DNA of 64,000 nt from Arenibacter algicola (GTDB lineage: Bacteria; Bacteroidota; Bacteroidia; Flavobacteriales; Flavobacteriaceae), in the NCBI RefSeq assembly GCF_018860365.1, contig NZ_JAHKPO010000029.1, forward strand, positions 62,001 to 126,000. Direction: 5' to 3'. The number at the start of each line of letters is the position of its first letter. The first letter of the stretch is position 1. A program made the position numbers and the translations under genes. Positions 33,391 to 41,643 of the stretch are shown here, one piece after another. The notes below the pieces were generated by a model. That model did no database searches. It saw nothing but the letters and a program-made list of their open reading frames with translations, and was not told the origin of the DNA.

Positions 33391-33400
33391 AGGTTCGTAA

Positions 33401-34018
33401 TTACAAATCTTGGTTGTTTAAAACGTCGAACTTTATAATCTTAAGTCCGTTCAAATTATTTGGAGTTGAGTTGGTCTCTACCAAGTACCCTTTGGTTATC
33501 ATATTCCGATATTCCACATTGCCACTCTTTAAAATCCTTTGTTTTCCAACGAATCGAAATGGAAATGGATATTCGGAGTAATCCACGAAAATTGAATCCT
33601 TTTCTATCTCTATCGAATAGCCACTTTTGGCGATATCCTCGTAATAGTTTTGATCGATCAAACGATTGTACAGCCTTTGTACCGAATGATCGGCCATATA
33701 CAGCGCCTTATCTTCGATATTTCTCTTGATATGGCGTAAATCGGGTTCCAACGCAAAAAACAATTCATGGAAATTGGCAATATGGCCTTCACATAAAATA
33801 TCTATTGCCCGCTTGTAGTCCTTTATCCTGACGGCAGCCAGCTTCTGGCCGTTATCGAGCAGATAGAAATTGTTTTTGGCGCTCTCGTTCGTCTTGTAGG
33901 TATAAAAGATATTGAGGATAGTGGTTACGAACGTGAGAATTAAAGATACATATAGCACTTTATTACTCCTACTACCAATCTTGCTTAAATCGTTGAAAAT
34001 CTTATAATTACCGTCCAT
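33401..34018 (-). CDS. traK: Conjugal transfer protein TraK
   Basis: A 205-residue VirB8-like protein: short cytoplasmic N-terminus, one transmembrane helix (about 20-40) and a periplasmic domain starting with the YKTNESAKNNFYLLDNG segment typical for TraK. It is 46 bp after traJ. The small traL gene usually found next is absent, since only 10 bp separate traK and traM. Confidence 0.87.
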   Translation of the reverse strand: MDGNYKIFNDLSKIGSRSNKVLYVSLILTFVTTILNIFYTYKTNESAKNNFYLLDNGQKLAAVRIKDYKRAIDILCEGHIANFHELFFALEPDLRHIKRNIEDKALYMADHSVQRLYNRLIDQNYYEDIAKSGYSIEIEKDSIFVDYSEYPFPFRFVGKQRILKSGNVEYRNMITKGYLVETNSTPNNLNGLKIIKFDVLNNQDL

Positions 34019-34064
34019 CTGTTTTTTTGATATCGTTTAAAGTCAATTTTTATCGTTAAACCGC

Positions 34065-34976
34065 TTATTGTATTAAGGTTCTTACTCCCTTTGTAGCTCC
34101 TCCCGTGTTTGCATCAACTGTCGTTTGTACTACTTTTTTCACATAGTGTTTTGCCTGATCCTTCAAATGGCCGGCACTAACGCTCATTCCCTGGACGATG
34201 AAGTTGGATAATATTGGGGCCTTTAGATAAACAAAAACGTTCATCAACATCAATATACCACAGGTGAGCACTAAACCTAAGTTCGCATCTCTTTCTGATA
34301 GTAGTGAGTCTATGAGCTTATCCAACACGTGCAACATGAAGTTATCGATAAGGTGAAGCATGGGTATCCATAGGCAGACACTCATGAATTTTTGTAGCCA
34401 TGCCTTCCACATACCTGAAAATACAGGGATGAAGGATAACCCTATATTTAATGGCCCAAATATTATCAACACGAACAAATAGACTACGGACATTGCTTTT
34501 ATTCCCACGAATACAACGGCGGAAATAACGGATGCAATGGCAGTAACACCGGAAGTGAAAGCCCCGAGAACAAGTACTTGTATAGCCTCCGGATCTCCTT
34601 GTAGAAGTACCCAGGAAACACCAAAATCTACCATAGCTGTTGTCTGGGCCACCAAAATTTTAATATGGAGGACGTCCCATGAAATATCATTAGCCTTTAG
34701 GGACATTCCAATTCCTTGGTAGAATTCAAGAATGGTCCTTGTCAGGGCCCGATAATTAAAAAGGACAAAGGCCAATGGCATCCATTTGAGATGTTCGAAA
34801 ATATCAGCTCGCTTATCCTTATTGAGAAACACTAGAATGGCAAAAACCGAGATACCAATACATGCGAAAACCTGACCGATTTCTATCATCGGGTCTACAA
34901 TTTCGTAGGCATCTAAAATATATTGATCAAAAAGTTCATTGACCGATTCCCGTATTCCTTTGTCAGTGATGTTCAT
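34065..34976 (-). CDS. traJ: Conjugal transfer protein TraJ
   Basis: A 303-residue membrane protein with about six hydrophobic segments (for example VFACIGISVFAILVFL and YLFVLIIFGPLNIGLSFIP). This matches TraJ, the VirB6-like inner-membrane channel part, in length and gene order. It follows the traI-like gene after 7 bp. Confidence 0.87.
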   Translation of the reverse strand: MNITDKGIRESVNELFDQYILDAYEIVDPMIEIGQVFACIGISVFAILVFLNKDKRADIFEHLKWMPLAFVLFNYRALTRTILEFYQGIGMSLKANDISWDVLHIKILVAQTTAMVDFGVSWVLLQGDPEAIQVLVLGAFTSGVTAIASVISAVVFVGIKAMSVVYLFVLIIFGPLNIGLSFIPVFSGMWKAWLQKFMSVCLWIPMLHLIDNFMLHVLDKLIDSLLSERDANLGLVLTCGILMLMNVFVYLKAPILSNFIVQGMSVSAGHLKDQAKHYVKKVVQTTVDANTGGATKGVRTLIQ

Positions 34977-34983
34977 ACCATGA

Positions 34984-35601
34984 TTAGTTTTGATTCATAT
35001 TGATCAATGTGCGGCGAGATTCTCGGAGGGAATTGATTTGTGATAGTTTATGATTATAAACAATTAGGTTGTCCAAAATGGTTTCCAGTTTAAGGTTAAT
35101 GGCATCGACCTTCTTTAGCCGTTCCTCGGGCAAAATGATGGCTTTGGTATTTATAATTTCATTGCATTGTTGAAATAGATTTTTAGTCTCCAAAAGAGCG
35201 TTGGTGGCATAACCAATAAATTCATCGATTTCCTTTCGCTCCAAATATTCCAATTCTTGGACGGTCTGTTTGGAAGTTCTATATGCTTCGAGAATCTTCA
35301 TTTTTAGTTCTATGGCCAAACTCACATCGGTCGATCCGGTCACATATTTGGGTGCCTGTTTCTTAGCTTCTAGCTCTTCTTTCAGAATTTCTCTGGATTT
35401 AGAGGTTTCATTATTGTTTTTCTCCATTAGATTAATCAACTGGGACAAGTTTTTATTTACAGCTTTTAGCTCTAGGTTGATATTCATGAGCTGGCTGTTG
35501 ACCATCCCAACGCTAGTGTTGGTGGCAACATCTGTAACTGGAATCTGGGAAAAAATTGCTAGGTGGAGCATTAGACTCAGAATTACTGGGGTTAGTTTCA
35601 T
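34984..35601 (-). CDS. Conjugal transfer protein TraI-like (VirB5-type, coiled coil)
   Basis: About 205 residues from the ATG at 35601, chosen because it starts a signal peptide (LILSLMLHLAIFSQ-like); the longer frame from 35634 would overlap traG and spoil the signal. The mature part is almost all helical, with heptad-like segments (NINLELKAVNKNLSQLINLMEK). By position between traG and traJ it corresponds to TraI/DUF4141 of Bacteroidota elements. Confidence 0.72.
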   Translation of the reverse strand: MKLTPVILSLMLHLAIFSQIPVTDVATNTSVGMVNSQLMNINLELKAVNKNLSQLINLMEKNNNETSKSREILKEELEAKKQAPKYVTGSTDVSLAIELKMKILEAYRTSKQTVQELEYLERKEIDEFIGYATNALLETKNLFQQCNEIINTKAIILPEERLKKVDAINLKLETILDNLIVYNHKLSQINSLRESRRTLINMNQN

Positions 35602-35611
35602 TTTTTTGGTT

Positions 35612-38146
35612 TTATAGGTTATTGTCAAAGGCATATGCCTTAGCCGTCAATTCCCAATTTTTATGATTTTTATTGTATAGTTGTTTGATCTTGGCACTTT
35701 CGGTGGGGTTGGTTTCATAAATACACTTTTCTTCCAAAGATGTTTCCACACCATACACCTTTACCTTGTCCATCCAACAAAATGCAACCTCACGGAATTT
35801 CCTGTCTTTTGGTAGGTCTTTGTTGAGAGAAAGAATGAGTTGTTTCTGTTTTTCACCCAATCCCATTAAGGACTGTATTTTATCAAAGGATCTGGCAAAG
35901 TCGCGCATATCCAAAAACACTTTTATATGCGAATTGACCACAATAGCATTTTTGATGATTTCAGAGGATATAAAATCATCAACTTTTTGGGAAATGAAGA
36001 TTGGCTGGCCGCCCAACTTTCTGGCCATTCTGGACTGGTTGTTAAAGTAGTGTACAAGTTCCGGTCTTACTAGAGCCTTCCAGGCTTCGTCGACGGCCAG
36101 TATTTTATTAATGGATAATTTAGAAGGGTCGTGCATCTTCTTGTTGAATATTTCCATAATCATCAAGGCGGTAATAGGAAATAGCAGTTCGTTATCAATC
36201 AATTTGCCCAATTTGAAATAAATAATCTTTTCATCACTTAGGCTGGAAATCCGATCGTCCAATTTGTTCAGTAAGCTTCCCCTTGTGCCATTGGCATAGT
36301 ATTTTTCCAAAAGGAACATGAACACATCAGGATCGAACTTTTCCTTTGGGACCTTTTTAGTTTTAATATAGGTTGCAATGTAGATTTTGCAGTATTCAAA
36401 AAAGGTATCGAACTTATAATTTTTGTCTTCATTTTTCCACATCCATTCGTAATAGTCGGTAATCAAAAATTCCAAAACGGTATTCGTTATTTCTGATCCG
36501 CCTATATTCCCATCCTGACCAATAATCAATTTTAGAAGGGTTACAAGGTAAACTAGCTTTCCTTGAGCCAACGTTTTGCCCTTGACGTCACTTTCAAGAG
36601 AATCATATTTGTCCAATAAAAAGGGGTTGAATGTAAACGGCTTTTCATCATCGTGCTGCAACGTTACACCGCCAAATACTTCAGTAAGTCTATCGTATGA
36701 GTTGCCATCTTCCATAATTATGGCCTCCGCGCCCTGTCTTAGTTCGGAAGCAAAATAATGATTGGCTAAATAAGACTTGCCACCACCTGATCCCGAGGCG
36801 ACCAACATGCCCCGATTGAAGATCCAATCTTTTTTTTCCGGTTCCCTGTACACAGATACTGAAAGCGGTTGACCAGATATTCGGTCAACCAACCGCAATC
36901 CATCAACAGCCCTGGTTGCATCTTTATAACCACCTTCAAAATAGAGTAGGGCAGTGGCCATATCACTGGGCATGGGCATGTACATATCGGAAGATATCCC
37001 GATTGCGTTTCCGGCTACACCTGCAAAGAAAAGGTTCTTACGGTCTATGGTGTTGTGTTTGGCATTTATCCTTAGTTTTTTGAAAGCGCTTGTAATGGAG
37101 TTTTCCATTTGCTTGGGCTGATTCCCTACTTCATCAAAACCAAAAACATTGAGATGGTAAAAAACAGATTCCTTATGATTTTCCAAAATTTCTTTGGTAT
37201 AATCATAAATCTGGTCCGCATAGATGGCATTGCTGTCATCTTTTTTGCCATTACCGAACCGTAGAAAGCTTTTGGCTTTTTTTCTTAAGCTTGTGAGGAC
37301 TTTTTCTTGATTTGGAATATAGATATATTGGTTAATAACGTGCTCATGGGGAACTTTGAAACCTAAAGAAAAAAGATTGCCTATAGGAAACCGGTTTTGT
37401 CGGGTAGTGAACTTTCCATAAAATTCGTAGGTACCGATATGGTCCTTATTAAACTGGTCCAAGTTTTCAAGGGTAAAAAACTGTCCTTGTTTATTACCCA
37501 CATGTATGGTGTTGTTGTCAAAATCTACATCCACCAGATTTGTGTTATTTTCCTTAAGGCCAAAATATTTTGCGTAAAGTCCATTTTGGGAAAATAAGTC
37601 GTTGTATTCAAGAATATGCGATGCTATGAGTCCGGAGGAATTGATCAGATTGTTCACGTTCTGTACCTGAGCTTCAAAATCTGCTAGCAAACTACTATTG
37701 ATGAATTCATCGGGAACGGTTTGGGTCAGATAGAAATCCCGGTTTTTCTCTAAAAAGGAGTTCGCCCGTTTGGAATTGTATTTGATATAGTTTTCTGGAA
37801 CAACACTGATATATAAATAATGCGTTCCAACTAAATAGGGACGATCTTGAAAATGTTTTTCGTTTGCCCTTTCCATCATATCGCCCTGCAGTCTTTCTGA
37901 TATGGGCGTATAGTTTTCCTGGAGGAAGAAATCTTGCCTATGCAAGAGTCTATTTGGGCCTAAAATATTTATGATGTTCAAGAAAAGTTCTTGAAGGGTA
38001 CCATAGTCTTTGGTGTCCAATGTGAACACTTCGGGTAGAATAAGCTGTAATGGAATTGTTAAACATCCCCTTTCTTTTGATATTAATGCCTGCCGTTCAT
38101 ATCCGTATATAGGGAATGCATCCCAAAGAGCTACCTGTTTTCCCAT
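35612..38146 (-). CDS. traG: Conjugation ATPase TraG (VirB4 family)
   Basis: An 844-residue VirB4-type ATPase that powers assembly of the transfer channel. The Walker A motif ASGSGGGKSYLA sits near residue 449 and the Walker B-like ILAVDEAWK near 690. MGKQVALWDAFPIYG at the start is typical for the Bacteroidota TraG family. It overlaps the traF stop by 16 bp. Note that in this nomenclature TraG is VirB4, not the VirD4 coupling protein. Confidence 0.93.
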   Translation of the reverse strand: MGKQVALWDAFPIYGYERQALISKERGCLTIPLQLILPEVFTLDTKDYGTLQELFLNIINILGPNRLLHRQDFFLQENYTPISERLQGDMMERANEKHFQDRPYLVGTHYLYISVVPENYIKYNSKRANSFLEKNRDFYLTQTVPDEFINSSLLADFEAQVQNVNNLINSSGLIASHILEYNDLFSQNGLYAKYFGLKENNTNLVDVDFDNNTIHVGNKQGQFFTLENLDQFNKDHIGTYEFYGKFTTRQNRFPIGNLFSLGFKVPHEHVINQYIYIPNQEKVLTSLRKKAKSFLRFGNGKKDDSNAIYADQIYDYTKEILENHKESVFYHLNVFGFDEVGNQPKQMENSITSAFKKLRINAKHNTIDRKNLFFAGVAGNAIGISSDMYMPMPSDMATALLYFEGGYKDATRAVDGLRLVDRISGQPLSVSVYREPEKKDWIFNRGMLVASGSGGGKSYLANHYFASELRQGAEAIIMEDGNSYDRLTEVFGGVTLQHDDEKPFTFNPFLLDKYDSLESDVKGKTLAQGKLVYLVTLLKLIIGQDGNIGGSEITNTVLEFLITDYYEWMWKNEDKNYKFDTFFEYCKIYIATYIKTKKVPKEKFDPDVFMFLLEKYYANGTRGSLLNKLDDRISSLSDEKIIYFKLGKLIDNELLFPITALMIMEIFNKKMHDPSKLSINKILAVDEAWKALVRPELVHYFNNQSRMARKLGGQPIFISQKVDDFISSEIIKNAIVVNSHIKVFLDMRDFARSFDKIQSLMGLGEKQKQLILSLNKDLPKDRKFREVAFCWMDKVKVYGVETSLEEKCIYETNPTESAKIKQLYNKNHKNWELTAKAYAFDNNL

Positions 38147-38454
38147 AACAATAGATTTTTATAGTCATTGCCTATTTTGATGGAATCAGGTTTGGAAGCA
38201 TCTGCAAGTTTTTTGACAAAGCCATTGGCACCATAGGTCCTGGAGTAAAATAGCAAGATCATGAATACGACGACAATTGCTATACCAGTAATTAGCATGG
38301 CAAGCAACATAGAAATAAAGGTGGATAGAATAAGACCAGTTATAATGGCTGCTGTACCAAGGTATATACAGTAATAAATGTATTTTGCGTTGAGACCTTT
38401 GTAATAGACATCTTTTTGCAGCCCTTTCTTTATAGGAATGTGGCAGTTTTCCAT
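38131..38454 (-). CDS. traF: Conjugal transfer protein TraF (DUF4133)
   Basis: A 107-residue protein. IKKGLQKDVYYKGLNAKYIYY is followed by two hydrophobic helices (about 30-75), the DUF4133/TraF pattern (VirB3-like). It overlaps traG and is 12 bp after traE. Confidence 0.88.
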   Translation of the reverse strand: MENCHIPIKKGLQKDVYYKGLNAKYIYYCIYLGTAAIITGLILSTFISMLLAMLITGIAIVVVFMILLFYSRTYGANGFVKKLADASKPDSIKIGNDYKNLLLWENR

Positions 38455-38466
38455 AATACGGGAAAT

Positions 38467-38787
38467 TTAGATGTTAGCTATTTCCTCACCTATGGCGATC
38501 AGAGCAAAAAAAATGGCGATACCAATAATAATCTTGCCCAATTTATTGGCCAGGTCCGTCTGCTGATCTCGAATATATAGATAGGTCAAACCGGTTATGG
38601 CAATGGCCACACCAGCAATAACCTTAATAATATCGACAATTTCCCTGGAGAGGTTTTTCGAATCGTTCTTGAAATCCTGTGCTTCCTGAAGCAGTTGATC
38701 GAATTGACCATAGGAGCACACGGTTATGGATAACAGAATTAAAAATAGAAGAAATGTTTCAATTTTCGGATTCCGGCGGTATTTCAT
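38467..38787 (-). CDS. traE: Conjugal transfer protein TraE (DUF4134)
   Basis: About 106 residues from the ATG at 38787, which gives a proper signal peptide ending in VCSYGQ; starting further upstream would put charged residues before it. Two hydrophobic helices follow (VIAGVAIAITGLTYLYI and IIIGIAIFFALIAIG). DUF4134/TraE is the VirB2-like subunit family. The start overlaps the preceding gene by 29 bp. Confidence 0.85.
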   Translation of the reverse strand: MKYRRNPKIETFLLFLILLSITVCSYGQFDQLLQEAQDFKNDSKNLSREIVDIIKVIAGVAIAITGLTYLYIRDQQTDLANKLGKIIIGIAIFFALIAIGEEIANI

Positions 38788-39109
38788 TGGCCGTATCCTT
38801 GTTGCGGATGACTTTGAGTTTTTCATGCTTTTTGCGAGTTATGGAATTTGAATCATCTTCAAATGAACCCTCTCTAAAAGCTTCCAAAAGTTTAGAAGTG
38901 TCTTCCACTTCGTTTATCTGGTCGAGTACAGCGTTTAAATCGGTCTTATCATTATCTGATTTATATACAAATTTATCATTTAAACGCAAATAATCTAATT
39001 TTTTTGAATGTTTTTTTGTTTTTGTGCTTTTTTTGGATAATAGCACCCACATGATATACCCGTACCAAACAATGGCAAGACCGAACAATATGTACCAGTA
39101 ACTGCTCAA
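38759..39109 (-). CDS. Conjugation operon membrane protein, TraD position
   Basis: A 116-residue protein with one N-terminal transmembrane helix (about residues 4-24) and a charged cytoplasmic tail. No family is recognised with confidence. It lies between the traB-like and traE genes, the place of traC/traD in related elements, and overlaps traE. Confidence 0.6.
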   Translation of the reverse strand: MSSYWYILFGLAIVWYGYIMWVLLSKKSTKTKKHSKKLDYLRLNDKFVYKSDNDKTDLNAVLDQINEVEDTSKLLEAFREGSFEDDSNSITRKKHEKLKVIRNKDTANEIPPESEN

Positions 39110-39118
39110 ATTTCAGTT

Positions 39119-39565
39119 TTATTTTTGCTCAATGAGCGTAATTAATTTTTCATAATTTCTATTCGTAAAATCCATCAAAACCTTTCGGATCAAATCGTTC
39201 CTTGAGGTTTTGACACCCATTTTGTAGGAAATACCCATTGCCAGTTTTTCGTACTTCATTGCACAATCGCTGTTGATGGTCATAAAAAAGGTTTCTTTTT
39301 TATTTTTCAATTTATCGGTTTGCAATAACACATCCAACTGTTTTCCCATATTATGGTTATTTTCAGAAGGACTATCTTCCTTCGGTTTCCTATTTTTCTC
39401 CAACTTGTTAATAGCATCCTCCTTTCTAACGTTGAGGGAAGTGGTTTGTTGTTTTAGGCCCATACGATCTAGTTTGAGCTGTTCTAGCGTACTTGATGTC
39501 TCCTGGTTTTTATTTGCCATTTGCTCCAGCAGATCAAGTGTGGTGATTTTTTTCTGTTTTCCCAT
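39119..39565 (-). CDS. TraB-like protein (DUF3408)
   Basis: A 148-residue protein with a charged N-terminal half and a C-terminal helical domain (FFMTINSDCAMKYEKLAM, RNDLIRKVLMDFTNRN) typical of DUF3408, found next to ParA-like TraA in Bacteroidota ICEs. It may act as the ParB-like partner or a DNA-binding repressor. It is 11 bp downstream of the ParA gene. Confidence 0.7.
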   Translation of the reverse strand: MGKQKKITTLDLLEQMANKNQETSSTLEQLKLDRMGLKQQTTSLNVRKEDAINKLEKNRKPKEDSPSENNHNMGKQLDVLLQTDKLKNKKETFFMTINSDCAMKYEKLAMGISYKMGVKTSRNDLIRKVLMDFTNRNYEKLITLIEQK

Positions 39566-39576
39566 TGAAATCTAGT

Positions 39577-40260
39577 TTATAAATTCGATAACTGTTCTAA
39601 TTCTTCGAGGAATTTTTTAATATCCATATCCCCTTCTTCCTTATTTTCGGGAATAGGGTATAGGGTATTCCTGTATTGTTCCTTGTATATAGTCCTGTCC
39701 TTGACCACACTTCGCATTATAGGGATGCCGGCTTCTTCGAACTGTTGACGGAGCAATGAAAACTTGTTTTTCCTTACCAATTTATACTTGTTGAAAAATA
39801 AGTTGACACTTTTGAGTACCCGCTCCTCATTGTCCAGAAAGTTGTTCTTTAAGGTAAAATAGAAATTGGAGGTGCTGTCTATTTCCAATTCGTCGTGGGT
39901 AAATGGGATGAAAATATGTTCCACATATAACAGGCCCTTGACCATTTCTATGTTCAGACTCCCGGGTAGATCCAGTATAATATAATCCATTAGACCGTAA
40001 TATTTCATAATTGTGTCTTGGATAGATCCCACTGTTACCCGTTCTATAGTGTAAGGCTCCAATTCCTTAATTTCCGAAGCATCCAAGAAACTAAGTTCAC
40101 GCTGTCTTTTTTTATAGATCGAATACTGTGGATTGTCACCATCAAGGAGCACTACCTTTTTTCCTTTTGCATAATGAAGATTGGAAGCAAGGATAAGGTT
40201 TAGGGTCGTTTTTCCTATACCACCTTTTTCACCTACGATACTTATAATTTTTGTTTCCAT
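39577..40260 (-). CDS. traA: ParA-family ATPase (TraA-like)
   Basis: A 227-residue ParA/Soj-like ATPase. The deviant Walker A GEKGGIGKTT is at residues 10-19, the A' motif VVLLDGDNPQYS near 36-47 and the B motif YIILDLPGS near 92-100. It probably keeps the excised element in the cell or positions the transfer machine. First gene of the tra operon, reading away from the mob genes. Confidence 0.9.
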   Translation of the reverse strand: METKIISIVGEKGGIGKTTLNLILASNLHYAKGKKVVLLDGDNPQYSIYKKRQRELSFLDASEIKELEPYTIERVTVGSIQDTIMKYYGLMDYIILDLPGSLNIEMVKGLLYVEHIFIPFTHDELEIDSTSNFYFTLKNNFLDNEERVLKSVNLFFNKYKLVRKNKFSLLRQQFEEAGIPIMRSVVKDRTIYKEQYRNTLYPIPENKEEGDMDIKKFLEELEQLSNL

Positions 40261-41258
40261 AATCTAGATATATATTTTGATATGTACATATATTATTGAG
40301 CCGTTATAATCATATATTGGAATATGAATATATATTTATAGGGATATATTTACATATAAATATATTTGAATATGCACCTATATTTATATTTAAATATATG
40401 TATATAATTAATTAATAATCAGGTTTTTATAATAAATAATTTAATGTAGGATCATATAAAACCATATCAAAACAGATAGGTACAGTGGGAGGTTCCATAT
40501 GGTTTTATGCATTGATTTTTGCTGAGGATTTTTGAACTTTTTACTAATCATGTAGAGGATATTATTACCACTTTTTACGCCTGGATAGAGTTTTGGTTTT
40601 TTTTCATCACCTCAATATGGTTTATTAGTGAAACTCAATTTTGAGAAGTCAGTAAGACGCAATGAAAATTGAAAGTTGAACTAATCCCGCCATTTTCGGC
40701 GGGATCTAAGTTCAATGCCTTGACCCTGGGGGCGATTCCTATTATGGGATTCAGGGCAAGCCCTGAGGTTTAATACCTTTTAATTAAGTTTTTGAAGGGA
40801 CGGGAATTAATATAATGCTGGTTTCTGTATATTTCCAAATCCCTCCGGAAGTCGAGCAACACTTCCACTACAACCCTCCCCATGCGGACACGCTTCGACG
40901 GTCCACTTGGGAAGTCTTTCCCCTCCAGTTTTCCACGACCTCCTCGGGACCGCACAAAAGTACAAGCGCCCAAAAAGTCGCTTGACCTTTCTTCGCCCAA
41001 CCCACAAAAAATAGTTGTATTTCATTGTTTCTCAACATTTCCAATGCATCAAATAAGACCATATAATTCTTATGCCTGTACCCGTTTATATCCATATGGA
41101 CTGATATGCATTTGAGATGTAAAATACTGATTATTAGATTGTTGTAATCAATTTTATTCTGCTATATTTATCCGTGTAGACGGATAGCAAGTTATGTTTT
41201 AAGCATCTTAAAACGCCTACTTCTTACGAAGTGAAAAACGATAAAATCGATTCAAAAA
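40261..41258. other. 1-kb intergenic region, probable origin of transfer
   Basis: Lies between the divergent traA and mob genes. 40262-40420 is extremely AT-rich with many TATAT runs. 40453-40508 holds an inverted repeat (ATAAAACCATAT and ATATGGTTTTAT). 40676-40715 is a strong two-part hairpin (TTGAACT...ATCCCGCC with GGCGGGAT...AGTTCAA). A tight hairpin TCAGGGC-AA-GCCCTGA follows near 40752. 40850-41000 is GC-rich, open in several frames at once on both strands and not protein-like. This position and structure fit oriT plus the tra and mob promoters. Confidence 0.55.
40676..40715. repeat. Strong compound hairpin in the putative oriT
   Basis: Outer arms TTGAACT/AGTTCAA and inner arms ATCCCGCC/GGCGGGAT, with a small internal loop between and a 6-base end loop (ATTTTC). 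No T-run follows, so a DNA structural or relaxosome site is preferred over a terminator. Confidence 0.6.
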
Positions 41259-41642
41259 ATGGTTAGTAACAGAGGCGGGAGAAAACATTTGGGGGACAGG
41301 AAGCGAGAGCATGCCATAACGCTTAGGTTCAATCGCACGGAACTGGAAAAGGTAAAGGCCATCCTGCAATCCTATAATCTTGATTTTCGGAAACGGGGAA
41401 CCGTCGGGCCTTTCCTAAGAAAGCTTATCCTAAACAGGGAAACCATAAAAGAGAAACGAGTTCCAGATGAAATATCGAACCTCAGTTACCAATTGAACAA
41501 AATAGGATCCAACATCAACCAACTGGTAAAGGTGGCCAACTACAAGAGTATGCGAAGCCCAAATGCTAGTCTAGAGCGGGAGATGCAAAAGGTTAGCGAA
41601 CTGATGATAGAACTTATAGAAACGATCAACAACGGAAATTAA
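41259..41642 (+). CDS. Mobilisation accessory protein, MobC-like (relaxosome)
   Basis: A 127-residue basic protein. A ribbon-helix-helix-like start (HAITLRFNRTELEKVKAIL, about residues 17-35) and the MobC signature LNKIGSNINQLVKVANY (about 78-94) are visible. MobC-type proteins open DNA at oriT and recruit the relaxase. The next gene starts one base after its stop. In Bacteroides papers the same protein is often called MobA. Confidence 0.85.
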   Translation: MVSNRGGRKHLGDRKREHAITLRFNRTELEKVKAILQSYNLDFRKRGTVGPFLRKLILNRETIKEKRVPDEISNLSYQLNKIGSNINQLVKVANYKSMRSPNASLEREMQKVSELMIELIETINNGN

Positions 41643-41643
41643 A

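Noticed and set aside
40770-41115. Several overlapping ORFs of 70-80 residues on both strands
   Set aside because: All share the same GC-rich stretch in different frames, have odd composition and no good start region; treated as part of the non-coding mob upstream region.
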